From the NCBI GenBank assembly GCA_905221605.1, contig CAJNDS010002577.1, positions 264,001 through 328,000 of the forward strand: a stretch of 64,000 nucleotides of DNA. Reading direction: 5' to 3'. Positions within the stretch are counted from its first letter, which is position 1. The number at the start of each line of letters is the position of its first letter. The notes under the pieces are model-generated. The model had not been told where the DNA came from. It did not search any database and worked only from the letters and a program-made list of their open reading frames with translations. This document shows, in pieces, positions 24,101-33,839 of this stretch. Made by a program: the position numbers and the translations under genes. Source of the stretch: Symbiodinium natans (taxonomy: Eukaryota > Sar > Dinophyceae > Suessiales > Symbiodiniaceae).

Positions 24101-27100
24101 TCCTGAGCATTTGAACACATGACCAAGGAGGAGCCTGGCCCTGGACCTAGCGAGGGATGGTCCCGAGACTGAGTTCATGTAGCCAGAACCCAGCACTTGA
24201 ACTCATTTGATGGATTGATGGGCTTGTTGGTGGGCCTTGTTCACACTCATGCTGCAGGTTTCCGCCCAACTTTGCGCAGAAGGCACCGTGACAAAAGTGC
24301 CATCTCGTGACATGAGCTGCAGGAACTCAGGGATTCAGTTGGCTTACGCCAGGCAGCCCCAAGTTTTCGATCTAGCATCGCACTTTTTTGAAGGCCACTC
24401 TGTATGTGTAATTTCCAGCACGCAAGTCGCAAGTAGTTCTTCGGCTTTTTCGTGCCACAAAGTCCACACAAATTCATAAATATCTCTTGCATGAATATTC
24501 AAGAACAAGCCGCTGTGATCACAATCAAAAGATTAGGTGATTAGGCTTTTTTGGCACCCTACACGGTTCCAAACACAGGTTCCAAAACGATGAGCCCATG
24601 GCCGTTACTTCTGCGTGCATAAAGTCGACAAGAATAGATGTGTTACCTGGTTTCATTGAATTCTCTTCACAAGTAGAGTCAACTTCCAAACAAAAACACA
24701 TCGATGACGAAGGCCGAAAGCCCAAGCCCTCGACGCCCTATTATTATAGCATACACTGTTAGAGTATACTTTCAAGTGACTTGAAGCTCTGAACCTCAAC
24801 CGCCCAAACCCTGTCCTTCAACCCTAAGGCTTGAAACCCCGAAAATGTTGGGTCGGCTGTGACTTGCTAGAAAGCATCAGGGAGGGAGCAGAGACATGTG
24901 AGTGCATCCGGCTGGCTCTGTCCATGCTTCACGTACCTTCGCGATACATCCAAAGACAAGGTACATGCCAGCAATAAGAAAGCCTGGGAACCCTAGCCAA
25001 CTCGGTGACTCCACGGTCCACGTTGCTATGGACACTACGACACTAGCAAGAAAGCCAGAATCGCAAAGGTTGAGAAGGCGGTTTCATAGTCTCACGAAGG
25101 ATTCAAACCAGCCACAACCGGTTAGTTCGCTACACCATAATTCCCATGAAGCCTGCGGTCAGACACCGGACAAGGCCGGCTTCTTCGCGTTGCTCCATGC
25201 TTTCGAGCACCCTGCTACGCATCCCAGCACACTGTAGGCATGCGATTGACATCCAAGTCGCTTCTGCAAGCGTGGGGCCTAGTTTGTGCGGTGGCATGGA
25301 CACCCTTTCCCTGCTGAAGCTTGTTGAGTGCGAATTCCTGAGGTTTACCTTCTTGTACTCATACAGCACCAGGCACCCTGCATGACAAAGCTTGTAACAG
25401 GATACACGATTCGTACCAAGGGTAGCAATGCAAGCTTCTACTTGGATCCGAGCCCGAGGTCTGTGCATATGACTTGGCCTTCTATCACCACTACCCGGAT
25501 GTTCGCTGCCCAGAAGCATCGACAAAGGCAATCAAGGCGGTGCCTAGCCCTTTTGCCCCCCAGAGAAGAGTTGCCTCGAGTTGTGCTAAGAATGTGTCGA
25601 TCTGCTTCCACTACGGAATCAGCTCGCAGCTACTTTCCTCTGTGGGGTCAGGTCCTCAGCCACAGAGGGGCCTTCCGGGCTTTCAAAGGAGCTGTAGCTT
25701 CGTGTCACTGAGGCCGCTCTCCTTCAAGGATGTCGGCTACGCGCGTGCTCTCCCCAATGCCATGACATGGAGCTGCATATTGGAGCAGATTCCATCGCAG
25801 CAAGAATCAACCAGAACCTTGAATCGCTTAGAAATCGAGACAGCCGTTGGCCAGAGCTTCGTGCATGTCACTACCTGAGATTCCAACAGCTCTGTGGCAA
25901 CCGGATGCAGTTCTAGAATTTCTGCGGCAAGGTCGATGCCACACTGGCCGGAGAGGCGTCCAGTGGCATCTTCGCATCGGATTCATTAAGGGCTTAGTCT
26001 TCAATCGTTGAGGAGTTTGTTGATCTCACTGGCAATCCCACACTTTCTGTCAGAACTGCTCCACATCTTCGCCGTCGCTGGTTGGAGCTCAAAGAGCTGG
26101 GGCCTTGTGCCTCATTTCGGGCATCGCGTGGGTTTCCACACTTCTGCTAGGCCCCTTTGCTGGAGAGCGCATCCAACATCTTCGGATTGACAGCTGGAGC
26201 CTGAGCATGCTCGGCGCAAAACGAGCTTTAAGATTCTGGAAGTCCCTTGACCGCCGAGGCGGCCCAGGACAACTTGCAGCAGTTCATGCTGGTGGCCTAT
26301 CGAGGCCAGGAACGGGGCACATGGGGCTGCTTATGTGGAGATGTGTGGAGTTATGTCCCGTGATATCCTATGTTTCTACCCTGCAGGTAGTCCTGAGATG
26401 CCTGCGGGAAGCCCAGAGTTGCTAGCCGACACTCAGATGAGAGATCACCGAAGCGTGCGTGTCTCATCGTGTCTCATCGTGTCTCCATAATATCGCTGCA
26501 GCCAGGTCGCCGTCGACCACGCCGCGTTGAGATTCAGCAATGAAGGGTTCGGCGGCGGCGGCGGGCTCAGTGCAGGAAAGTTTCAAGTCCAAAGAGGAGC
26601 TTGCCGTAACAGCTGGATCAGGTACGGAATGCATGGGAGAGCCGGGGTCCTGGCTATTCGGGGACATGCAACTTGTCTACGGGCACGATCATCACCTCAG
26701 GATTATCGTCTCCGGAGGAAGCCGGAGCATTGCCGTGAGCTTGGAGATGAAGCTGAGGAGCCTTGAGCCACCTGAAGCGGGCTTGAGCAAAAGCTGAGGT
26801 TGGACGCCTTGCACCTGGTTCTGGCAAGCAGGTTGGGCCCCTCCCCCCCCAAAAGAAGGGGGGACTTCCTAAGGGGCAATCGGGCCAGAAGCCTCGCGCG
26901 GGAAGGTTTCGCTCGCCTGTGCTGCCGTCGAGAAAGGGCCAACAGCCTTGTCGTTCAACTGCGGCGGGGAGGCCTTTCCGCACCCACACGATTCCACGCC
27001 TGCTCTTCGTGGCATCTTAGTATCCAGTATCCCCTTTTTTATGATGGACAGATCATACAAGACCGCAACCTTGCTGTACAGGGAGCTTGTTTTTCATGCT

Positions 27101-27205
27101 GTGGCTCCGCCGACAGGTTGTCACGCACGATGTTGCCACTGGATTGGGGTCCGTGATGTGTCCGGGATCTACACTTCAGGCTGGGCGGCGCTATGTCATG
27201 TCCCA
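18140..27205. other. 9 kb without identifiable gene
   Basis: Average-composition DNA with many short frames and no recognised family. Weak coding-like stretches on the + strand that could be single exons are ~22150-22330, 23839-23955 (YGDNYLVLQKGDILRFVKE, SH3-like text after a TCGCACAAG acceptor-like site), 26012-26160 and 26540-26797. None can be joined into a gene by eye, and transcript data would be needed to place introns. No rRNA or tRNA was seen. Confidence 0.35.
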
Positions 27206-27210
27206 TGCTT

Positions 27211-27454
27211 TCTCTCTCTCTCTCTCTCTTTTTCTCTCTTTTTCTCTCTTTTTCTCTCTTTTTCTCTCTTTTTCTCTCTTTTTCTCTCTTTTCTCTCTTT
27301 TCTCTCTTTTCTCTCTTTCGTTCTCTCTCTCTTTCTCTCGCTTTCTCTCTCTTTCTCTCTTTTTCTCTCTTTCGTTCTCTCTCTCTTTCTCTCGCTTTCT
27401 CTCTCTTTCTCGCTCTTTTTTTTTTCTCTCTCTCTCTCTCTCTATCTTTCTCTG
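27211..27454. repeat. (CT)n/(TTTCTC)n pyrimidine tract
   Basis: About 245 bp of pyrimidines on the + strand, with units shifting between CT, TTTTCTCTC and TTTCTCTCGC. Long Ser/Leu/Phe-rich and Glu/Arg/Lys-rich ORFs across it are translated repeats. Unlike the purine tracts near 9.7 and 51.4 kb, I find no LINE end next to it. Confidence 0.9.
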
Positions 27455-29200
27455 TTTCCTTCTCCCCCACTCATCCCCGCTCTACCTGCTCATCTGAGTC
27501 GATCTCATCCCTCCCACTCCCTGTCCCGGTTCTCTGGCCCAAGACTGGGAGCCAAATCAAACCAGGCGAATCCCGGCGGTGCATGCGACCTGCAAGAGCA
27601 TCAAGAAGCTAGAAGTGCCTTGAAGTCTCAATCCCAAGAAGGCTCCCTCAGACCCAACTCCAGAGCGGAGCACGAACAACACTCGATGGTGACCTTGCTG
27701 CATGCCCGCAGTCTGCGACACAAAGCGTAGACCGACAGGTATCGCTTGTTGGCCGCTTCGGGCTGAACAGCGCAGTTGCCTCACGTGCTGAAAACGCTGT
27801 TGGGACTGGAATTGTCTGCGGAATTCTCCGGATGTGCACAGAAGGGCACTGAGTCATGCAGCCGCATGTTGCTGAGACCTTCGGGCCGTCGGTGCAGCTC
27901 GTGAGTGGCCGCTCTTGCTCGTGTGCCGAGAGCCGCGGTCTCGGAGCCAGTCTGCTATTCTCTGCTTTCGACCAGCTGAGTTTGGTCATATTTGTTCTCC
28001 AGGCTGCCAACCTGCTTGTGCTGTTGCTTGGACTGAGAGAGCCACCGAGCAGTCCTCAGTCAGACAGTGGCACTTGCCCAACCATGGAAGGAACTTCAAA
28101 CTTTGTGAGATGGGTGTTTTGACACGTTCTGCGGCCTAGGTCAGCAGCCTGCTGCTGTTCTTGCTTGTGACACAAGCTGTCCGACCAACCAGGTGAGAGA
28201 AATTCTGATCGCGAGCAGCCTTGCAAGTCCTGCAAGCTAAGCGAAGCAAAAAGGTACACTCTTTCAGGCTGCCCGAACAGCTCGTCTCACCAAAGGGCAG
28301 AATCAGTTGCCTCCGGGTCTTGTGAATTGCAAGGCGGATCGACCTCAGCAGTCTGAATATCAGCGCTGATAGAAAACATTCCCTTTTGTCCCGTGGCTTC
28401 GGTGAGTGCTGATTTGCGATGGATCCCTCCAGCTGGCCAACGACTGGCAATTGCAGGGGTCAAGTCTCGACGCGTTGATCTCGAGATTCTGGTCTGTGAT
28501 TTGCATGTGTTTTAAGCCTGCGAGACAGCAGATCCGCGAAAGAAAGGGCAGCATTCCGCGAAAGGAAGCTGCAATTCCGCGAGAATGTTGTCATCACGTA
28601 CTTGTGTGCTACGAGCACGCCCGCATTCTGCTCTGACTGTGACTCATGGTCGTTATCAGAACTCCCTCCGAGGTGACTGCGACGAACGCGAGTAGAATTT
28701 CAATGAAAGTGATACTGCCCTTTGCCGCGAGAGTTTCTGGATGCACTCGGTGGTGACAAAACCCTATTCAGTCGGCATTGTCGCCGCCTTGAGGAGTTGG
28801 AATGGGTCCCGCGCTGAATGGCAGCCAGCGTGTGATGGCCCAGAACGCTGCGCAAAGTGTCCGTGGGCATCGTGGCCATCCGGTTAAAGCCACACACCGA
28901 ACGTCATAGCATCATAGCGTATCACGCAATGAACGTACAGTGGCCAAGATGGCGGGCCATCCTCCGAAGACCATGGCGCGGAGTCTAGAACCCCGCTAGC
29001 TGTTTCATGTTTCAGCTGTGTTTGACTAGAGGAACGTATCTCGGCACCCTGAAGCCGGGCATGCCTGGCCTCGCAGGCCTACTGTGAAGAATTTTTCCGA
29101 CCCACCCTCCACGCCCCCTGGGAGTTTCAGAGGAAGGGCTCGCTGTCCTGCAGTTCTGCCGCGCCGGTACCGGGCACGCCTTACCCACACGATGTGGAGC
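27455..29200. other. Intergenic DNA without identified gene
   Basis: No recognised ORF family. A + frame at 27856-28122 has one hydrophobic stretch (SLVIFVLQAANLLVLLLGL) but nothing else to support a gene. Confidence 0.35.
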
Positions 29201-29269
29201 TGCGTTGCGACCGGGCCTTGAGCACGTTAGCACATATGCAGCTACTCCCGGGACGGAAACGCCGAGTGC

Positions 29270-29420
29270 GCGCGCTGCATGCGCCTCCCTTCGCGACGTG
29301 GACGCGCAACGAGTCGCCGAAACACGTCCCCCCGTAGCTATTCCTCGCACACCGCCGCCGGGCTTGCGCAGAGCAGTGAGGCGGGACAAGGCGATCGCAT
29401 CCTGTGCGATTCCCGGGCCT
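29270..29420 (-). pseudogene. R2-like LINE fragment, RT fingers
   Basis: The minus strand reads LTALRKPGGGVRGIATGG, matching the conserved RT text of the full copy at 39-44 kb (VALSKPTGGVRALVMGD). Flanking sequence cannot be followed in one frame. It is one of several small pieces of this family packed into 29-44 kb. Confidence 0.55.
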
Positions 29421-29639
29421 GGCATGAGCAGTGATGTTGCCTGGTGCTTGGCTGGGCATCGGCAATCTGTAAACTCGAGGACACCCGGCGTCAGGGGTCG
29501 CAACACGCAGCGTGCTGTCGTCACCCGGAGCAAGCACTGCCGCAGTAAGCGCCTGGCGTGCTCGCGGCTAGCATCGCTGCCTTCGTCAGCGCGAAGACGG
29601 GCCTCAGCCGGGCCTGCCGTTAGCGCCTGCGCGTGCAAC

Positions 29640-29765
29640 GCGACGAGGTTGCCTTGCCGGAGCAGCTGCAACCGGCATGGACGGTGAGCCGGCAGTGGAT
29701 GGTGCGGCAAAACTCAGGGTAGGTACCTGTGTTGCTCGCCCTGCCCCTGACGAGCTTCTCCGCTG
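29640..29765 (-). pseudogene. R2-like LINE fragment, restriction-like endonuclease
   Basis: The minus strand reads TYPEFCRTIHCRLTVHAG, which matches AYPEFCCAHRCRLTVVALE of the fragment at 38.15 kb and AYPELRCARRCKLVVFGVE of the full copy. In the minus direction it lies before the RT piece at 29.3 kb, opposite to the normal domain order, so the two come from different insertions or a rearrangement. Confidence 0.5.
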
Positions 29766-29959
29766 CGTCACGCTCTTCCAGCAAGCATGGCCACCCTCGC
29801 AGAGGGAGCGGGGCGCCACCAGCATCAAACTCCTGCACATGACGCGGAGGCGACGAGGGCTGCGCGTGCTACTGCCCTCGTCCACCTCAGTGAGCTCTGC
29901 GCCCGGGCGGGCGCTGGTTGAATCACTTGCTCCTGGCGTGTTCTCCTCCATGATGCAAA

Positions 29960-30465
29960 GGATAAGAGGACACGCTCTCTTGCACGCCGCTGCTGAACGC
30001 GTGTTGCAGGCCCATGCCCTCCGGCCGTCATCGAAGCACTGCGCGTCGGCCGATTGGTGGCCTTGCGCAAACTCGCGGGTTCGCTCCCCAGCTCCAGCAA
30101 GCCTGCTTTCCGTTCCAGTTCAGCACCCGCGCCGGCACCGAAGCCCTCGCCCGCGTCCTTCGCGCGTCCACCGAGGTTGACCCCCGCGCTGTCGATGCCG
30201 CTGGTGCGTGCGACCATGGCACACGGGTGGCCATGCTCGGGGCTTTACGAGAACGGGCGGAGCTGCAGCCATACGTCAGGCAGTGCAACGCAGAGTGTCT
30301 ACGCGTGGATCGACGCCCAAGGGCGCAGCCATGACATCATGCAAGGTGAGGGCGGCGAACAAGGGGATCCATTGATGCCCGGCCTTTATTCCCTTGGAGG
30401 GCACCAGGCTTTGCGCACGGTCCAGGCTCGCCCCCAGGAAGCTGTCTTCGCGTACCTTGAGGTAT
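29960..30465 (+). pseudogene. R2-like LINE fragment, RT core (copy C)
   Basis: RT text spread over three frames: VIEALRVGRLVALRKLAG (~30025), then QACFPFQFSTRAGTEALARV (~30105), then MQGEGGEQGDPLMPGLY (~30335) and VFAYLE. At least two frameshifts. The homology stops at position ~30463, exactly before the catalytic Asp-Asp of motif C, where an unrelated CCCGGG-rich, AT-rich sequence begins. Confidence 0.7.
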
Positions 30466-31617
30466 TACCGCCCGGGCAAATTTTTTGTATTATTAGAAGC
30501 CCGGGGAAAAAGGGCACGAACACAATATTATTACTGAAATACGTGCGTCGCTGCGTTCCTTGCATTTTAATCATAATATTGTAGTTCATGCGTGTGGTCA
30601 ATGAGCCAGCGGTTACAGATGAACGCGGGAACGCGGCCAAAACAGATGATTGGTGTAGAACGAGCCCGTAGAAAGACCCAGGGCTTGGATGTGAGACATG
30701 TGAGGTTACAAGTGCCAAAGGAAAGAAGCACAAGGAAGAAAACATTGAGTCAGCGGTTACGTTCTTTAGTTCTCTCCCATCCAGTATTCTTTCCTTGTTC
30801 AGAGAGCCCAACTATGAGAGACGAATGCTTTAGTCCTAGAATTGGGGCGTTCGTTGATTCACTACATTTCATGCTTTCATTCTCTACGTTCTTTCTTTCC
30901 TTATAACTTATAAATTCATGCACTCTTCCTCATCATATCCTTGTTACCCCACAGTACTAAATGCATGGGTTATGTTGGGAGAAAATAGTATTATTTTAAG
31001 GGGCTGCGCCCATGGGCGGGCAGCGCACGCAGAAGCCCGGGGCGAGCAGTTTCTAAGCATGTTGAGGCCCCTAAACTCCCTTAAAATCTCTAAGCGTTAA
31101 GTTTCTAAGCATTTTCAGGCCCCTAAACTCCCTTCAAATCTCTAAGCGTTTGAGGCTCCTAGACTCCCTTAACGTTTCTAAGCACTTTATAAGGCCTCTA
31201 AACTCCCTTTTTCCTAGCCCCGGGCTTAGACACGTCGCTTATGCCCGCCCTTTCTGGGGCATCATGCTCCTGATGCGCCCCCGGGGTCCCGCCCCGGGAG
31301 CCGCTGATGCTCCTGATGCGCGCCTGGGGGTCCCGGGCTGGACCCGCTGATGCTCATGATGCGCGCCCTCTGGGGGCCTCCGTGGCGACGCAAAAAACCA
31401 CGAAAAAAAAACCGTTCACCGGCGGCACGCGGGGGTCGGCGGCACTGGCGTCCGGCCTAATTCTGCTTCGCAGAAGGCCAGAGGCCAGCAAGGCTATTCC
31501 CGGGACGACCCGGGCTAAAAGGTCCGCATTTGCTCGGTCCTTTGGGGACCTCGCGCTGCCCGATTTAATGGCTACCGCCAGTGCCGCCGACCCCAGACCC
31601 AACAAGACAGTCCTCTG
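30466..31617. other. CCCGGG-rich, partly AT-rich segment of unknown origin
   Basis: About 1.15 kb with no coding family. It starts where copy C is broken. It combines AT-rich stretches (30475-30600, 30890-31000) with repeated CCCGGG-centred motifs (30471, 30502, 31036, 31219, 31279-31300, 31495-31515) and a ~52-bp tandem repeat. It may be a non-autonomous element inserted into copy C, or simply the neighbouring DNA after a deletion. Confidence 0.4.
31050..31215. repeat. ~52-bp tandem repeat (three degenerate copies)
   Basis: Repeated phrases TTTCTAAGCA, AGGCCCCTAAACTCCCTT and ATCTCTAAGCGTT occur about three times in the same order with small changes. Confidence 0.75.
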
Positions 31618-32365
31618 ATGGGGGGTGGGGGGGGGGGGGGGTGGGGGGGGGGGGTGGGGTCGGGGGGTGGGGGGGTGGGGGGTGGGGGGTGGGGGGGGGG
31701 TGGGGGTGGGGGGGGGTGGTGGGGGGGGGGGGGGGGGGGGGCGGTGGTGGGGGGGGGGGGGGGGCGGAGCGGCGGGAAAACGGAGGGCGTGGGCCATGCT
31801 TGGAGCCCTTAAGAATTAGCTTCAACGGCATGAGGGTGTGGGGGGGGTGGTGGGGGGGGGGGGGGGGGGTGGGGGGGGGGGTGGGGTGGGGGGGTGGTGG
31901 GGGGGGGGCAAGCGGAGCAAAAGGAGCAAGCGGGGGCATGCACTGGAGCCCTTTAAGCCCTTGAATCATCTAATGGGGCCAGTCCATGGGGATCATGGGG
32001 GTTGGGGGCCAGGGGGTGATGGGTTGGGGGGCGGGGGGGGGGGGCTTGCGGGGGGGGGTGGGGTGGGGGGGGGGGGTGGGGGGGGGGGGCGGAGGGCGGG
32101 GGAAAAAAAACGGAGGGGGAGGGGCATGCATGAAACCCTTAGGGAGGGGGGGCTGGGGGGGGTTGGCGGGGGTATTGGAGCCCTTAAACTCAGGGGGGGG
32201 GGCTCGGTGGAGCACTTAAGACTCAGCTAGGTTCAAGGGCATGGAAGGGGGGGTGGGTGGAGGGGTGGGGGGGGGCTGGGCCACAGGGGGGGTGGGGGGT
32301 GGCGGGGTAGCGGGGTGGGGGGGTGGGGGGTTGGGGGGGGGTTGGGGGGGGTGGGGCAAGCGGAG
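31618..32365. repeat. Guanine-run array with embedded GGAGCCCTTAA modules
   Basis: About 750 bp made mostly of G runs separated by single T or TGG on the + strand, so it is rich in G-quadruplex potential. Short complex modules recur inside it: GGGCATGC, TGGAGCCCTTAA, GCGGAGCAA. The phrase ATGGGGCCAGTCCATGGGG occurs at ~31974 and again at ~32456. It is therefore a higher-order repeat rather than plain poly-G. Gly-rich and Pro-rich ORFs over it are artefacts. Confidence 0.85.
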
Positions 32366-32629
32366 CAAGAGAGGATTGGAGCCCATCATCTGATCAGGGG
32401 ACCATGATGGGGCCATGAGCCACTAGGGGCCAGCAAACGAAGCGGGCATGCTTTAATGGGGCCAGTCCATGGGGGGGGGTGGGGTAGGGGAGCATTGGGT
32501 CTTCACTGACGCCGCCCCCGGCTGGGGTCGGCGGATAATACGGGTCGTTGCGCTGCTTGCACGAATCCGGGAGTTGCGGTTGAAGACGCATTATGGGACC
32601 ACATGCGTGTCCACAGCGAAACCCCGCCA

Positions 32630-32925
32630 AACAACAAACCTGCTCATATCGACGACCGGCAGCGTCGGGACGGTGACCCGGTGTGAGGGCGCACTGCTTT
32701 TCGCTGATGACGTGGTTGTATTGGCTGAGAACCCTCGAGATTTGCAGCGGGCCCTGGATGCCATTGAAGCTTGGGGATCCAGTTGGAGATTCTCTTTTGG
32801 CATAGGGCCTGCGAAAACCGTTGTTCTTGTTGTTGGTTGTAGGGCACCCAATTTTCACTTCCGCCTGCAAGGCACTGACGTGCCAGTGGTTTCAGGGTAT
32901 TGTTACCTTGGCCGCCTAGCCGCAT
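32630..32925 (+). pseudogene. RT fragment of a different LINE (FADD motif)
   Basis: Reads ALLFADDVVVLAENPRDLQ then GSSWRFSFG and SGYCYLG: the motif C and thumb entry of a jockey/CR1-like non-LTR reverse transcriptase. The text differs from both major families in this window. Upstream RT motifs are absent or out of frame. After 32930 it passes into a CpG-rich degenerate tract. Confidence 0.7.
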
Positions 32926-32999
32926 CGGAAGCGGCTGCTTCTGGCTCGCGATCTGCCCTCGCTCGAGCCGTGCCGTCCTGCGAGACTGGTGTCGACGGG

Positions 33000-33215
33000 C
33001 GCGCTCTTTGCTTCCACATTTTTGGCACACGCTGCTCGAACACGTTGAACGCATTGCTCGCGCAAGTCGCGCGCACTGCTCGCAAACATCACGCGCGCGT
33101 GCCGCTCGCATACGACGCGCGGACTGCGCACGCGCATCGCGTGCAACGCGCGTGCATGGTGCCAGACTGCTCGCAGGCATCGTGCGGACAGCGCGCGCAC
33201 GCCCGCGCACAGGAT
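33000..33215. repeat. Degenerate GCGCGC/TGCTCGC-rich tract
   Basis: CpG-dense sequence with loosely periodic TGCTCGCGCA-like words. A similar tract lies at 45620-45775. No gene; ORFs across it are His/Arg/Ala-rich by composition. Confidence 0.5.
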
Positions 33216-33289
33216 AACCCCCTCTACGTCCCACATTTACAGGGACCTCATGATGCATTCTTTTTGCATTTTGATATGGGACGCAATAT

Positions 33290-33445
33290 GCGGGGGGCCT
33301 AGGAAGAAGAGCCCCCAGCCGCGTACGCGCTCGTGATCCGTGTCCCCGGCCGTGGCTGACCGAAGGCCGGCCCGCAGCGCAGAGCGCACAGTGCCACGCA
33401 AGCTTTGGGGGGCCGTTTGCACTGTCAGCACACGGACACGACAGG
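33290..33445 (-). pseudogene. R2-like LINE fragment, conserved N-terminal block
   Basis: The minus strand reads TAPQSLRGTVRSALRAGLR and GWGLFFLGP, matching TPPRQLRGLLRTAFRTALE and GWKLFMLAPRM of the full copy. It abuts a plus-strand C-terminal piece, so two opposite insertions or an inversion meet here. Confidence 0.6.
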
Positions 33446-33489
33446 TGGTTTCGAGGCAGACCTTGCAAACCCAGCGCGGAACCTGGCGT

Positions 33490-33640
33490 CCGCGGCCGCG
33501 GTGCGGCGTTCCGGTCGGGTGCCCGGGTCTGTTGGCGGTGGCGGCGCAGCGCGCGTACGCCACGTCACTCCTTGAGCTCCCCCTGGTAAGCGCGGAGCAG
33601 GGCGAGGACGACGCGCCCCCCTTTCGGGGGACCTTTTGGC
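33490..33640 (+). pseudogene. R2-like LINE fragment, extreme C-terminus
   Basis: Reads LLAVAAQRAYATSLLELPL, almost identical to LAVAAQRALAMSLLELPL at the end of copy B (37490-37550). Only this terminal part is present. Confidence 0.6.
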
Positions 33641-33839
33641 ACAGGCTCGCGAGGCTGAGCGGGTCTCCAACAGCCGCCTCCCCGCGGCCGAGGAGAATGT
33701 AGGAGCCACCCAACCTGGACACCCTCCTGCGGTCGCACAGAATTTAAAAGCGTCCCAACAGTCAGTGTGTGGTCATGCCATGCTTTCAACTTGAAAGCTT
33801 TTATTCAAAAGCAAGATTTGCCAGCCCGCAACTCTTGGT

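Noticed and set aside
25100-25140. tRNA-like text (GGTTAGTTCGCTACACC)
   Set aside because: No acceptor or anticodon stem could be paired around it.
26755-26785. Reverse spliced-leader remnants at CCTTGAGCCACC and GGCTTGAGC
   Set aside because: Only 8-9 bases match and the following AAAATGG core is absent; chance similarity.
27039-27730. Ser/Leu/Phe-rich 260-codon ORF
   Set aside because: Translated pyrimidine repeat with short unrelated flanks.
31354-32416. Gly-rich and Pro-rich proteins
   Set aside because: Translations of guanine runs; no non-repetitive core.
33360-33702. A single 120-codon + gene at 33340-33702
   Set aside because: It is a chance fusion across the junction of a minus-strand N-terminal LINE piece and a plus-strand C-terminal LINE piece.
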